This document shows, in pieces, positions 8,161 to 18,195 of a DNA stretch of 64,000 nucleotides. The DNA lies in contig CANGYF010000019.1 in assembly GCA_947458265.1 (NCBI GenBank), forward strand, positions 1 to 64,000, written 5' to 3'. The stretch is from Betaproteobacteria bacterium (GTDB lineage Bacteria; Pseudomonadota; Gammaproteobacteria; Burkholderiales; CAIKXV01). Positions within the stretch are counted from its first letter, which is position 1. The number at the start of each line of letters is the position of its first letter. A model generated the notes under the pieces. That model was not told where the DNA came from and made no database searches. It saw only the letters and a list, made by a program, of their open reading frames with translations. The translations under genes and the position numbers were made by a program.

Positions 8161-9159
8161 TCAGTCGACCTTCAGGCCGGCGAGGCCGATCGCGGTCTGG
8201 AAGCGCTTGTACTCTTCGCGGATCAGCTGCAGGAAGGCCTCGGGCGTGCTCGACATCGCCTCGCCGCCCTGGCGCTCCATCTGCTCGCGCGTCACCGGAT
8301 CGTCGACGACCTTGACCACGGCGGCGCGCAGCCGCTCGTACAGCGGCTTCGGCGGACCGGCGCGCGAGGGTCCGGCAGGCAGCATCAGCCCCATCCAGCC
8401 GGTGGATACATAGCCCGGCACGCCAGCCTCGATGATCGTGGGCAGCGTCGGCGTGGCGCCGGAGCGCTTCTCGCCACCCGTGGCGATCGCCCGCAGCTTG
8501 CCGGCGCGGACATGGCCGATCACCGCCGGCATCGGCGCGATCGTCACCTGTGCCTCGTTGCCGATCACCGCGACGAGGGAAGCACCGCCCTTGTACGGGA
8601 CGTGCTGCACGTTGATGCCCGTCATGTGGGTGAACAGCACGCCGGCCAGGTGACTCTGGAAGCCGGACCCCGCGTTGGACATGTTGAGCTTCCCGGGGTT
8701 CGCCTTCGCATGCGCGATCAGTTCCTGCACCGACTGCACCGGCAACGATGGCGTGACCACCAGCATGTTCTGGGTGATCGCGACCAGCGACAACGGCACG
8801 AAGTCGCGGATGGGATCGTAGTTCAGGCCCTTGTAGATCTGCGGCGTGATCACCTGCATGCCGGTGGAGCTGACCAGCAGGGTGTAGCCATCCGCCGCCG
8901 AGCGCGACGCGATCTCGCCGCCGATGAGCCCGCCCGCACCAGCGCGGTTGTCCGGGACGATCTGTGCGCCGAGTTCCTCGCCCAGGCGCACCCCGAGCAC
9001 GCGCGCCAGCGAGTCGACGGACGTACCGGGCGTGTTGGCGATGATCAGCCGCACCGGCTTCACGGGGTACGACGGCGGGGATGCCCCTTGGGCAGGAACG
9101 CTGGACAACAGCGTGCAGGCAGCAACGAGAGCGACGACCGACGGGCGCTTGAAGGGCAT
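8161..9159 (-). CDS. Bug/TctC family tripartite tricarboxylate transporter receptor
   Basis: A predicted 332-residue periplasmic solute-binding protein of the Bug family. ATG 9159 (MPFKRPSVVALVAA) is chosen because an excellent GAGGAGG site lies 7 bases upstream and a typical signal peptide ends near AQGA. Family marks include YPVKPVRLIIANTPG, DNRAGAGGLIGGE, the PYKGGA ligand-loop motif and FVPLSL. These proteins bind small carboxylates and usually feed TctAB membrane components, but none lie nearby, so it is an orphan receptor. It is convergent with the membrane-protein gene across the repeat cluster. Confidence 0.93.
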   Translation of the reverse strand: MPFKRPSVVALVAACTLLSSVPAQGASPPSYPVKPVRLIIANTPGTSVDSLARVLGVRLGEELGAQIVPDNRAGAGGLIGGEIASRSAADGYTLLVSSTGMQVITPQIYKGLNYDPIRDFVPLSLVAITQNMLVVTPSLPVQSVQELIAHAKANPGKLNMSNAGSGFQSHLAGVLFTHMTGINVQHVPYKGGASLVAVIGNEAQVTIAPMPAVIGHVRAGKLRAIATGGEKRSGATPTLPTIIEAGVPGYVSTGWMGLMLPAGPSRAGPPKPLYERLRAAVVKVVDDPVTREQMERQGGEAMSSTPEAFLQLIREEYKRFQTAIGLAGLKVD

Positions 9160-9387
9160 TGTCGTTTCCTCCTCGGGAATGCGCCGATGCCTTCCGTGCA
9201 CCGCAGGAGCCGGCGCCCCGGGCAGTCTGACGCAGGAAACAGTCTACGGCCGCCGGGTGAGAAACGCCAACGTGCTCCCGCCAACAGCGCTGCCCTCGAT
9301 CCCTCAGCTGCCTGCGCCCCCCCCTGCAAACCTGCCCGGCAGCCCGCCCCTGGCCGCAGGGGCGCCCTGCCATCCGCAGCGCGGCGC

Positions 9388-11697
9388 TCAGAACGCCGAG
9401 GTCCACAGCAGGCCGACCGTCCGCTTGTCGTTGCCCGCGATATTCAACGCATCCTGCGAAAGCGTGAACTGCAGGCCCAGACGCGAAGTCTTCGACAGGG
9501 GTGTGTCGTAGCCGATGCGGTAGTCCCGCTGTCGACCGGTCGGTGCCAGATCGACCTGTTCGATGCCGGTCGAGGCAACGCCGGTGAGCGGGTCGATCGA
9601 GGTCATCGCGAGGCTCGCGCTGCCCGCGGTCACCCGCAGCGGCTGCCGGAAGGAAAAGCTGATCCGGTCGGCCGGGCGAAACAGTTCCGAAACACTGTAG
9701 CGCGCACCGAACGCCTGCGCCCGGATATCGCTGGTACCCGTCAGAAGACTTGCATCGCCGGCCTGCCCCGCCCGGGTCGTCGACTGCGATGTCTCGATGA
9801 AGATGCTTTCGCGGGCACTCAGCGAAATCAGGGCCGATACGCCGATCTCGGTGCTCTGGCGGTCGCTGCCCAGGCCCACCACCGACGACTCGCTGTAGCT
9901 GCTGCCGAGCAGCCCGTTGCGTTCGTCCAGGGACTGGGTAGAGACACCGAGCTGCACCCGCTCGTGTACCCGCCAGGAGAGACCCGCACCGACCATAGTC
10001 GCCCTCTGAGCGAGCGGCATCGCCGCCGATTCCAGCGGCGACTGCGACAGGCCGGCGCTGCCGCTGTAGGTGAATGCCACGCGCACGCCGCCACCGAGCG
10101 GCATGCCGGCGGCCAGGATGCTGCCGCCCTGGCTGAACGAGGCAATGTTTGTCGCCATCTCTCCGGCTGCAGTGGCGGCGTCTTCGGAGCCATACAGCGC
10201 GCGCGTGTAGGAATACTGCACCGGCAACGCCGTGCCGTAACCGAACGCCAGCACCGTGCCGCTGCGATCCTCGAACATCGCGAACGCAGCCCGTGACAGC
10301 TGGACTGCGTCCGGGTCCTGTCCGAACATGCCGAGCAAAGACAGGCGGTCAGGTGCGGCGGGAGCCAGCATCGACAGTTCGCCGCCGTCGAAGGCCATCC
10401 TGCGCACGCCAGCGTTCGGGTTGACCGGCAACGCGTTGAGCTGCGCCCTGGCCGATGGTGTACGGATGAGGCCGGACAGGTTGACCGTGAAGTTGCGCTG
10501 ATAACTGTCCAGTGCGGTGTAGTTCGCGAGCCTCGACTGCACCGCGGCAAGGTTGCCGAGCGCGCCGCCGGTGATCATCGAACCGGTGAGCGAGGATACC
10601 GGCACCGCCCTGCCGTTCGCCTGCGTCACGGTGAGCGTGCCGTGCGGGTTGAACGCCGTCGTCAGGTTGACCAGGCCGTTGCCGTAGGTGCTGTCCACAC
10701 CGGTCGTGCCCAGATCGGTAGCGGTGGCTAGCAGCAGGTTGGCGGCGGTGCCATTGGTGCGCAGGATCGGCCATGCGCCCTGCAGCAGGAGCAGCGAGCC
10801 GCTCACCAGCGGCGCCGACATCGAGGTGCCGCTCGGGGCGTAGTACCAGCCGTTGCCGGCCGTGGCTACCGGCGCAAGGATGTTCTCGCCCGGCGCCGTC
10901 ACCCAGCGCGCGGCATACGAGGTCTGCTTCTTGCCGGTATCCACCAGCGCTCCCGAGCCCGGACGGTTGCTGAACGAGGACACGGTGCTCGACGCATTTA
11001 CCGAACCGACGAACACCAGCCTCGACACCGCCGCAGCCGAAAGGCCTTGGGTGCTTGCGCCGCCGAGCAGGTTCTGCGCGCTGTTGCCGCCGGCCCAGAC
11101 GATGAACGCACCCTTCCCGGCGGCATAGTTGATCGCGGACACGAGCTCGGGCGTGTTGCCGAAGGTCAGCGAAAGGTTGACCACGCTGGCACCGGCGTCC
11201 GCCGCGCGTCTCAGCCCATTGGCGACATCGGTCGAGAAGCCTGACCCGGACGCGTTGAGCACCTTCTGCGCAACGATGTTCGCGTTGGGCGCCATGCCGA
11301 TCACGCTGCCGGCCGACGTCGAATATCGACCGTGATTGGCCGAGAACGGCATGCGCGCGTTCGCGGCGGCAATCGAGGCCACTGCGGTGCCGTGGTTGTT
11401 GTCGTCTCTGGCGCCGTTCGAACAGCGGAACGTGACCGCAGCGCAACTGCTCAGCGCATTGGACACCTGCCCGGCTGCAAACACGCTGTTGCTTGCAGCA
11501 ATGCCGGTATCGACGACACCGAGCACCTGCCCCGTGCCCCAATGGCCGGCAGACAGGATCGTCGGCGTGAGCTTCACCTGCGCGAGCCAGGGCGCGACCG
11601 GCTGTGCGCCCGCGTGCGTGGCCACGCCGAAGACAGCCGAGGCGAGCGCCAGGAAGAGTGCCTTGCGCGGTACGTCGAGCGTGGTTGCGTTCACCAT
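9388..11697 (-). CDS. Subtilisin-like autotransporter serine protease
   Basis: A 769-residue type V-a secreted protease. ATG 11697 follows GAGGG and opens a signal peptide ending at about AGAQ (residue 32). The S8 peptidase domain shows Asp63 in VVDTGI, His102 in NNHGT, the oxyanion Asn205 in AGGNS and Ser292 in SGTSMSAP, so the triad is complete. Residues after about 390 form a linker, and the last 270 or so make the outer-membrane beta-barrel, ending in the typical aromatic TSAF. Cysteines at about 84 and 92 may pair. It is a single-gene unit. Its substrate, and whether the passenger is released, are unknown. Confidence 0.93.
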   Translation of the reverse strand: MVNATTLDVPRKALFLALASAVFGVATHAGAQPVAPWLAQVKLTPTILSAGHWGTGQVLGVVDTGIAASNSVFAAGQVSNALSSCAAVTFRCSNGARDDNNHGTAVASIAAANARMPFSANHGRYSTSAGSVIGMAPNANIVAQKVLNASGSGFSTDVANGLRRAADAGASVVNLSLTFGNTPELVSAINYAAGKGAFIVWAGGNSAQNLLGGASTQGLSAAAVSRLVFVGSVNASSTVSSFSNRPGSGALVDTGKKQTSYAARWVTAPGENILAPVATAGNGWYYAPSGTSMSAPLVSGSLLLLQGAWPILRTNGTAANLLLATATDLGTTGVDSTYGNGLVNLTTAFNPHGTLTVTQANGRAVPVSSLTGSMITGGALGNLAAVQSRLANYTALDSYQRNFTVNLSGLIRTPSARAQLNALPVNPNAGVRRMAFDGGELSMLAPAAPDRLSLLGMFGQDPDAVQLSRAAFAMFEDRSGTVLAFGYGTALPVQYSYTRALYGSEDAATAAGEMATNIASFSQGGSILAAGMPLGGGVRVAFTYSGSAGLSQSPLESAAMPLAQRATMVGAGLSWRVHERVQLGVSTQSLDERNGLLGSSYSESSVVGLGSDRQSTEIGVSALISLSARESIFIETSQSTTRAGQAGDASLLTGTSDIRAQAFGARYSVSELFRPADRISFSFRQPLRVTAGSASLAMTSIDPLTGVASTGIEQVDLAPTGRQRDYRIGYDTPLSKTSRLGLQFTLSQDALNIAGNDKRTVGLLWTSAF

Positions 11698-12021
11698 CAG
11701 TAGCCCTCGAAATGTGCGGGCGATGACGGCGGCGCGAGCAGTCCTGTGCGGGATCTGGCAGCTGGCTGGCATGGTCTTCGACCGTAGCCCCTGTAGCTTT
11801 GCGCCGCCGGCTTTCGCCGGGTTTGCCGTATGGACGCCGGCCCTGGTGGGGTCGACGCTTGTTTCAGTGCATGGAGATTAGTGATACCCCCCCGCCTCTG
11901 TCGCGGGAGTTGTGCGCTACGACAGTGTGAATTTATCCGCAATCAGTGAAATGCAGACGCGTCCCCCATCGAGCGATACCTGTACGACCTGCACGCTCGC
12001 CATGCGGAGTGCACCGAAAGG
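11698..12021. other. Intergenic region upstream of the autotransporter
   Basis: These 324 bases lie between the autotransporter start and the stop of the amidase gene, both on the minus strand. It is more AT-rich near 11880-11945, including a run of nine C and a GTGAATTTATCC stretch, and must contain the autotransporter promoter. No gene, RNA or clear motif was recognised. Confidence 0.5.
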
Positions 12022-13305
12022 CTAGCGGGAGATCGTCTTCCAGGCCGCGTCGGCCGCGAGCAGCACGGTGCTGTCGCCGCGGTACGGTCCGACGAACTGC
12101 ACGCCCAGCGGCAGCGCCTTCTGGCCGATGCCTGCGGGCACCGTCACGCACGGCAGGCCGAGCGTCGTCCAGTTCTTGTTGAACAACGAGTTGCCAGTGC
12201 TGGTCAGGCCGAACGGCGCCTCGCCCGGGGCGCTGGGGGTGAGCAGCACGTCCACCGTACGGAACGCGTCGATGAACATCGCGCCAACCTCTAGCACCAC
12301 GTCGATCGCCCGCTCGTACAGGTCGCGCGAGGTGCCGCGGCCGCGTTCGATGCGCGACCGCAGGTCTTCGCTCAACAGTTCGCGATGGTTGTCGTATTCG
12401 TAGCCGAGCGAGAACGCTTCCTCGAACTGCATGATGGTCGAGTTGGCGTCGTAGATCGCCACCGCCTGCGGCGGCAGGTCTGCGTCCACCACCGTCCAGC
12501 CGGCCACGCGCAGCTTGTCGGCCACGTTGGCCAGCAGGTTGCGCGTCGGCTCGTCGGTCTTGTCCCAGTGCGGCGTGCGGTACAGACCCACCCGCGGCTT
12601 CGCCTTGTTGCGCGCGAAGTCGGGCATCGGCCGGCCCGAGGTGGCGCAGGCGAGCAGCGCCGCGTCCTCGACCGTACGTGCATGGGTGCCGATGGTGTCG
12701 AGGGACTCGGCGACGATCTTCAGGCCAGCGCGGTTGATCGTGTTGAAGGTCGGCTTGTAGCCGACGACGCCGCAGAAGGCCGCCGGGCGGATGGTCGAGC
12801 CGCCGGTCTGTGTGCCGAACGCAAACGGCACCATCTGGTCGGCCACGGCGGCGGCCGAACCGCTGGACGAGCCACCGGGGGTGTGGCTCAGGTTGTGCGG
12901 GTTGCGGGTACGTGCCGGGTGGTTGTTGGCGAACTCGGTGGTCTCGGTCTTGCCGAGGATCACTGCGCCGGCACGCCGGGCGGCCGCGATGCATGCCGCA
13001 TCGGCGCGCGGGCGATGGCCGGCGTAGACCGCCGAGTTGTAGGCGGTCGGCATGTCGGCGGTGTCGATCACGTCCTTCACGCCGACCGGCACGCCGTGCA
13101 GCACGCCGCGACGCGGGCCACGGTCGCAGGCGCGTGCCTGCTCGATGGCCAGTTCCGGGTCGAGGAATGCCCATGCCTGCACGGTCGATTCACGTTCGGC
13201 GATGCGCGCAAGGCAAGCGCGCACCAGCGTTTCGCTGGTCAGGCGTCCCGCGGCGATCTCGCGCGCGGCCTGGGTTGCGGAGAACTGGTTGGCAACGCTG
13301 GCCAT
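12022..13305 (-). CDS. Amidase signature family hydrolase
   Basis: A 427-residue amidase (Ser-cisSer-Lys hydrolase of the GatA/FAAH fold). ATG 13305 is supported by AGAGGA 9 bases upstream. The triad fits well: Lys77 in VGVKDV, Ser146 in GGSSSGS and Ser170 in TGGSTIRPAA, with the 69- and 24-residue spacings seen in characterised amidases. No GatB or GatC gene is near and the C-terminus is short, so it is likely a catabolic amidase rather than the tRNA amidotransferase subunit. It is divergent from the M16 protease gene, 139 bases apart. The substrate is unknown. Confidence 0.92.
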   Translation of the reverse strand: MASVANQFSATQAAREIAAGRLTSETLVRACLARIAERESTVQAWAFLDPELAIEQARACDRGPRRGVLHGVPVGVKDVIDTADMPTAYNSAVYAGHRPRADAACIAAARRAGAVILGKTETTEFANNHPARTRNPHNLSHTPGGSSSGSAAAVADQMVPFAFGTQTGGSTIRPAAFCGVVGYKPTFNTINRAGLKIVAESLDTIGTHARTVEDAALLACATSGRPMPDFARNKAKPRVGLYRTPHWDKTDEPTRNLLANVADKLRVAGWTVVDADLPPQAVAIYDANSTIMQFEEAFSLGYEYDNHRELLSEDLRSRIERGRGTSRDLYERAIDVVLEVGAMFIDAFRTVDVLLTPSAPGEAPFGLTSTGNSLFNKNWTTLGLPCVTVPAGIGQKALPLGVQFVGPYRGDSTVLLAADAAWKTISR

Positions 13306-13444
13306 CGGGTTTTTCCTCTTCTTCGGCGGGCTCGGGAAGGATGCATCCGGACGATGCGACTGTATCACGCGACCGCCTTCCGCCTGCTCTATGATCCGCC
13401 CAGAACGTGTCCACGCCCCGGGCACGCATGCCTTCGAAGGCCTC

Positions 13445-16396
13445 ATGCCGACCCTGCCCCGCCTGTCCCGTCCGAGAATCGCCACGCCCGCCCTGCACCC
13501 TGTCCGCCGATGGCTGGGTGCGCTGCTGGCCAGCGTTTCCCTGCTGGCCGCGCCGCTGGCAGGGACGGTCGCCGGCACGACTTCCGCGGCAGCCCTCGGG
13601 ATGGCCGCCGTCGCATGGCTGGCCTCGGCGCCGGCAGCCGCGCAGCCGAAGCTGCCGCCGGGGGTCACGCGCGGCCCGAGCGTCGAGGGCATCACCGAAT
13701 ACCGGCTGTCCAACGGCCTGCAGGTGCTGCTGTTCCCGGACGAGTCGAGCGCGAACTTCATGGCCAACATCACCTACATGGTGGGTTCGCGCCACGAAAA
13801 CTACGGCGAGCGCGGCATGGCGCACCTGCTCGAGCACCTGCTGTTCCGCCGGACCCGGGACATCCCGAGCATCTCCAAGGCACTGGCCGAGCGCGGCGCC
13901 TGGTCCAATGGCACGACCTGGCTCGACCGCACCAACTACTTCGGTACCTTCTCGGCGAGCGAGGACAACCTGCGCTGGGTGATCGCGATGGAAGCCGACC
14001 GGATGGTCAACACGCAGATCACGCGCGCGGAACTCGATCCCGAGATGTCGGTGGTACGCAACGAGTTCGAGCAGGGCGAGAACAACCCGGTGCGGGTGCT
14101 GATGCAGCGGGTCACCTCGGCCGCCTACCTCTGGCACAACTACGGCAACAGCACGATCGGCGCACGCTCGGACATCGAGAACGTGCCGATCGAGCGGCTC
14201 GAGGCGTTCTACCGCACCTACTACCAGCCGGATAACGCCTCGCTGCTGCTCGCTGGACGCTTCGACGAGACGCTGGCGCTGGAACTGATCGCGAAGCACT
14301 TCGGCGCGATCCCGGCACCGAAACGCGTGCTGCCACGCACCTACACCGTGGAGCCGGTGCAGGACGGCGAACGGCAGGTGGTGCTTCGGCGCACCGGAGA
14401 CGTGCAGGCGGTGATCGCCGCATACCACATCCCCGCCGGCCCGCACCCGGACGCCGCCCCGATCGACCTGTTGACCGAGATCCTGCGCACGCCACCGGCC
14501 GGTCGCCTGTTCCGTGCGCTGGTCGAGACCCGGCGCGCGGTGTCGGTGTTCGGCTTCGACCAGGCGATGCGCGAGCCGGGCCTGGCGATGTACGGCGCGC
14601 AGCTCACGCTCGACCAGCCGATCGAGGCTGCGCGCGACACGCTGACCGCCACGCTCGAGACGCTGGCGAAATCGCCGGTGACCGAAGCCGAGGTCGAGCG
14701 CGCGCGCACTGCGCTGCTGCGCCAGTACGAAGAGACCATGGCCAACCCGCCGGCGCTGGGCCGCGCGATGAGCGACTCGATCGCCAGCGGCGACTGGCGC
14801 CTGTTCTTCCTGCATCGCGACCGCCTGCGCAAGGTGACTGCCGCCGACGTGAACCGGGTAGCCGCGGCCTACTTCAAGCCGTCGAACCGCACGCTCGGGC
14901 TGTTCATCCCCGACCCGAAACCCGACCGCGCCGAGATCCCGCCGACGCCCGACGTCGCCGAACTGCTGCGCGACTACAAGGGCGACACCGCACTGGCTGC
15001 CGGCGAGACCTTCGACCCGGCCCCGGCCAACATCGAGAAGCGCACGCTGCGCAGCCGGCTGCCGGTGGGCCTCGACCTGGTGATGCTGCCGCGGCGTACC
15101 CGCGGCGAGACGGTCAACTTCCAGCTCACGCTGCGCTTCGGCGACGAGAAGTCGGTGTTCGGTCGTGCGATGCAGGCGAGCTTTACCTCGGCGATGCTGA
15201 TGCGCGGCACCGAGACGCGCGACCGCCAGCAGATCCAGGACGCCTTCAACAAGTTGCGCGCGCAGGTGTCGGTCAGCGGTGGCCCGACCTCGGTCACGGT
15301 AAGCGGACAGACGGTGAAGTCGCAACTGCCCGCAGTCCTCGAACTGGTCGCCGAAGTGCTGCGCCGCCCCTCGTTCCCGGAGCGCGACCTGGAAGAAATG
15401 CGTGCGGAGTCGATCGCATCGATCGACCGGCAGCGGCAGGATCCAGCCTCGATCGGATCGCTGGCGTTCAACCGCCACTTCAACATCCATCCCCCGGGCG
15501 ATATCCGCCATGTGCACACGCTGGACGAGCAGGTGGCACAGGTACGCGCGGTGACGCTGGCCGGCGTGCGCGCCTTCCACCGCGAGTTCTATGGCGCCGG
15601 CAAGGGCGAGTTCTCAGCGGTCGGCGACTTCGACGATGCGGCGATCGCGGCGCAGGTCGGCCGCCTGTTCAACGACTGGAAGAGCCCGCGGCCGTGGCAG
15701 CGGGTTCCCAACGTGCATGCAGACGTGCCGCCGGCGCGCATCATCATCGAGACGCCCGACCGGGCGAACGCGTCCTTCCGCATGGGCATGAACCTGTCGC
15801 TGCGGGTCGACGACCCGGACTATCCGGCGCTGGTGCTGGGCGAGCAGATGCTGGGCGGCGGCTTCCTCAGTTCGCGGCTCGCCACGCGCGTGCGGCATGA
15901 GGAAGGGCTGTCGTACTCGATCTGGGCGCAGATCGCCGCCGGCAGCCTCGACGACAGCGGCGCATTCATCGCCGGGGCGATCTTCGCACCGGAGAACGCT
16001 GCACGCCTGGAGGCGGCGGTGCGCGAGGAACTGCAGCGTGCACTGGAGGGCGGCTTCACCGAGCAGGAGGTCGCCAGCGCCAAGAGCGGCTACCTGCAGT
16101 CGGTCCGGGTCGCGCGCTCGTCCGATGCCCGGCTGGCCGCGGCCCTGGCCTCCAACCAGTTCCTCGGACGCACCTATGCCTTCCAGGAAGCGCTCGATGC
16201 GAAGGTGGCCGCGACCACGCCGCAGCAGGTGCTCGATGCGCTGCGCCGGCGGCTGGACCTGTCGAAGCTCACGCTGGTGATGGCCGGGGACTTCGCCGGC
16301 GCGGCGAAGCGGCCGGCCAGCCTGCGTACCCAGCCCGGCAGCTCGACCTCGGCGGTCGCACCGGCGGCGGCACCGAAGCCCGCACCGGCACCTTGA
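13445..16396 (+). CDS. Insulinase-like (M16) zinc metalloprotease, two-domain
   Basis: A 983-residue exported peptidase. ATG 13445 is preceded by GAAGG; an earlier in-frame ATG at 13391 lacks a ribosome site. The N-terminus has two hydrophobic stretches (about 22-40 and 48-66) ending in APAAAQ, consistent with a long signal peptide. The first M16 domain carries the inverted zinc motif HLLEH (127-131) and the third ligand Glu207 exactly 76 residues later. The second half, from about residue 520, has the M16 fold but no HxxEH, as expected for the inactive partner domain. Such proteins degrade peptides in the periplasm. The last four bases overlap the next start. Confidence 0.93.
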   Translation: MPTLPRLSRPRIATPALHPVRRWLGALLASVSLLAAPLAGTVAGTTSAAALGMAAVAWLASAPAAAQPKLPPGVTRGPSVEGITEYRLSNGLQVLLFPDESSANFMANITYMVGSRHENYGERGMAHLLEHLLFRRTRDIPSISKALAERGAWSNGTTWLDRTNYFGTFSASEDNLRWVIAMEADRMVNTQITRAELDPEMSVVRNEFEQGENNPVRVLMQRVTSAAYLWHNYGNSTIGARSDIENVPIERLEAFYRTYYQPDNASLLLAGRFDETLALELIAKHFGAIPAPKRVLPRTYTVEPVQDGERQVVLRRTGDVQAVIAAYHIPAGPHPDAAPIDLLTEILRTPPAGRLFRALVETRRAVSVFGFDQAMREPGLAMYGAQLTLDQPIEAARDTLTATLETLAKSPVTEAEVERARTALLRQYEETMANPPALGRAMSDSIASGDWRLFFLHRDRLRKVTAADVNRVAAAYFKPSNRTLGLFIPDPKPDRAEIPPTPDVAELLRDYKGDTALAAGETFDPAPANIEKRTLRSRLPVGLDLVMLPRRTRGETVNFQLTLRFGDEKSVFGRAMQASFTSAMLMRGTETRDRQQIQDAFNKLRAQVSVSGGPTSVTVSGQTVKSQLPAVLELVAEVLRRPSFPERDLEEMRAESIASIDRQRQDPASIGSLAFNRHFNIHPPGDIRHVHTLDEQVAQVRAVTLAGVRAFHREFYGAGKGEFSAVGDFDDAAIAAQVGRLFNDWKSPRPWQRVPNVHADVPPARIIIETPDRANASFRMGMNLSLRVDDPDYPALVLGEQMLGGGFLSSRLATRVRHEEGLSYSIWAQIAAGSLDDSGAFIAGAIFAPENAARLEAAVREELQRALEGGFTEQEVASAKSGYLQSVRVARSSDARLAAALASNQFLGRTYAFQEALDAKVAATTPQQVLDALRRRLDLSKLTLVMAGDFAGAAKRPASLRTQPGSSTSAVAPAAAPKPAPAP

Positions 16397-17886
16397 TAGC
16401 AGCCCTGTTCGACCGCCCGGCCGTCCTCCTCGACCTGGAGACGACCGGGGCCTCGCCGGCCCGCGACCGGATCACCGAGATCGGGCTGGTCGAGATCGGT
16501 CCCGGCCTGCCCGACCCGGCGCTTGGCGAACACCCGATCACCTGGAGCACGCTAGTCCAGCCCGGGATCCCGATCCCGCCCTTCATCAGCGGGCTCACCG
16601 GCATCGACGACGACATGGTCGCGAATGCGCCGCGCTTCGCGGACCTGGCAGCCGACCTTGCGCGGCGGTTGGAAGGCAAGGTACTGGTGGCGCACAACGT
16701 GCGCTTCGACTACGGATTCCTGAGCAACGAGTTCGAGCGTGCCGGCATCGCGTTCGCGCTGCCCGCCCTGTGCAGCGCGAAGCTGTCGCGCAAGCTGTAT
16801 CCGCAGCATCCGCGCCACAACCTCGACGCCCTGATCGCGCGCCACGGGCTGCACTGCAGCGATCGGCACCGGGCGCTGGGCGATGCGCGCGTGATCGGCG
16901 ACTTCCTGGTCGCGGCAGTGGCCGAGCTCGGCGCCGAACGGGTGCGCGAGGTGGCCACGGCGCTGACCGCACCGGCCGGCACGCCGCGCGAGACGGTGGC
17001 ACTGGCCGACGAGCTGCCGGATGCGCCCGGCTGCTTCGTGCTGCGCGCGGCCGATGGCAGCCCGCTGTACGTCGGTGCCGGTGCGAGCATGCGCGGTGAA
17101 GCGCTGCGGCTGCTGCAGAAATCCAGCCCGCTGGGCCGCGCGCTGCTGTCGGAGGCAGCCAGCGTCGACCCCGAGCCGCATCCCGGCGTGCTCGGCTCGG
17201 CGCTGGCGCAACGCCGGCTGGTCGAGCGGCTGGCACCGAAGCACCAGCGCAAGGTCGTCGCGGAGGCGCTGCGCGAATCCTGGAGCCTGGCCTGGAGCGG
17301 CGACCCTGGGCCCGGCTTCGCCCTGCGCGAGTCCGGGCAGCACCTGGGGGAGCGCGAGACGCGCTTCGGCGACTTCCCGGACGATCGGACTGCGCGCAAG
17401 GCACTGGCCGCATTCGCGCGCGAACACCGGCTGTGCCTGCCGTTGCTCGGGCTGGAGCCGCCGGGTGAGGCGACGCCGGGTGAGGCGGCAGGCGACAGCC
17501 GGGCGCCCTGCCAGGTCGCCTGCCCCGCCGCTGCGCGCCGTGAATGCCTCGGCGCCGGATTGCCGGCGGGCCAGGCTGTGGAAACCCCTGCCACCCACCT
17601 CGGTCGCGCCCTGACCGCCCTCGCCCGGCTGCCGCGTCCGACGCCCACCGGTACCCGGGGCCGTGTCGGCTTCCGCGAGACCGATGCCGACGGACGCAGC
17701 GAACTGCACGTGTTCGACGGCCCCCACTATCTGGGCAGCGTCGAGGACGTCGATGCGCTGGCCGATCTGGACGCTCGCGCCCGCGCGCATGCCGAGGGCA
17801 GCCTGCCCGCGGATCCGCAGCCGCTGCGCATCCTCACCCGACTGCTGAAGACGCCTGGCCTGCGCATCGAACGCATCCGCCTCTGA
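16393..17886 (+). CDS. DnaQ-like 3'-5' exonuclease fused to a degenerate GIY-YIG-like domain
   Basis: A 497-residue protein starting at a TTG that overlaps the preceding stop in TTGA. Residues 1-180 are a DEDDh exonuclease with DLETTG (Asp14, Glu16), AHNVRFD in the middle, and HRALGDARV carrying His and Asp. Residues 205-300 align with the UvrC-type GIY-YIG domain (PDAPGCFVLRA then LYVGAGAS and the RRLVERLAP helix). The helix position that holds the catalytic Glu in UvrC/Cho (LLLEARLI) reads ALAQRRLV, so that nuclease site is probably dead. The C-terminal 170 residues are specific to this protein type. It probably trims DNA in repair or replication. Confidence 0.85.
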   Translation: MIAALFDRPAVLLDLETTGASPARDRITEIGLVEIGPGLPDPALGEHPITWSTLVQPGIPIPPFISGLTGIDDDMVANAPRFADLAADLARRLEGKVLVAHNVRFDYGFLSNEFERAGIAFALPALCSAKLSRKLYPQHPRHNLDALIARHGLHCSDRHRALGDARVIGDFLVAAVAELGAERVREVATALTAPAGTPRETVALADELPDAPGCFVLRAADGSPLYVGAGASMRGEALRLLQKSSPLGRALLSEAASVDPEPHPGVLGSALAQRRLVERLAPKHQRKVVAEALRESWSLAWSGDPGPGFALRESGQHLGERETRFGDFPDDRTARKALAAFAREHRLCLPLLGLEPPGEATPGEAAGDSRAPCQVACPAAARRECLGAGLPAGQAVETPATHLGRALTALARLPRPTPTGTRGRVGFRETDADGRSELHVFDGPHYLGSVEDVDALADLDARARAHAEGSLPADPQPLRILTRLLKTPGLRIERIRL

Positions 17887-17944
17887 AGAAGGGTCGCAGG
17901 CCCTGCGGTATCATCCGGCGCTCGATATTGCCCAGGTGCAGACC

Positions 17945-18187
17945 ATGCCGCCCGTACTGACCGGCGAACACGAATCCGCCTTCAACCAGCTGATGGACGA
18001 GACCACCGAAGCCCTGGCGCTGGCCAAGGCCAGCCCGGACCTCGATGATCTCGGCGCCTGCCTGGCAGTGGCCGTGCTGAAGGTGAGCCTCGCCATCCAT
18101 TTCGTGGAACAGCAGAACCCCGGCTTCGCCAAGGACGTCGAGGAGAAGCGCCAGCGCGTGATGAAGGCGATGCAGGACTGGCACTGA
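17945..18187 (+). CDS. Small hypothetical protein
   Basis: An 80-residue, acidic, helical protein without membrane segments, signal peptide or recognised domain. ATG 17945 is preferred over the GTG nine bases earlier because AGGTGC sits at a ribosome-site distance from the ATG. It contains a leucine/alanine-rich middle (LGACLAVAVLKVSLAIHF) and ends in VMKAMQDWH. It follows the exonuclease gene by 58 bases. Function unknown; the codon pattern matches its neighbours, so it looks like a real gene. Confidence 0.65.
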   Translation: MPPVLTGEHESAFNQLMDETTEALALAKASPDLDDLGACLAVAVLKVSLAIHFVEQQNPGFAKDVEEKRQRVMKAMQDWH

Positions 18188-18195
18188 GCCGGGCA

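Noticed and set aside
13190-15580. A 796-codon minus-strand frame opposite the M16 protease
   Set aside because: The protease has a complete zinc motif with correct spacing; the antisense frame has no recognisable feature.
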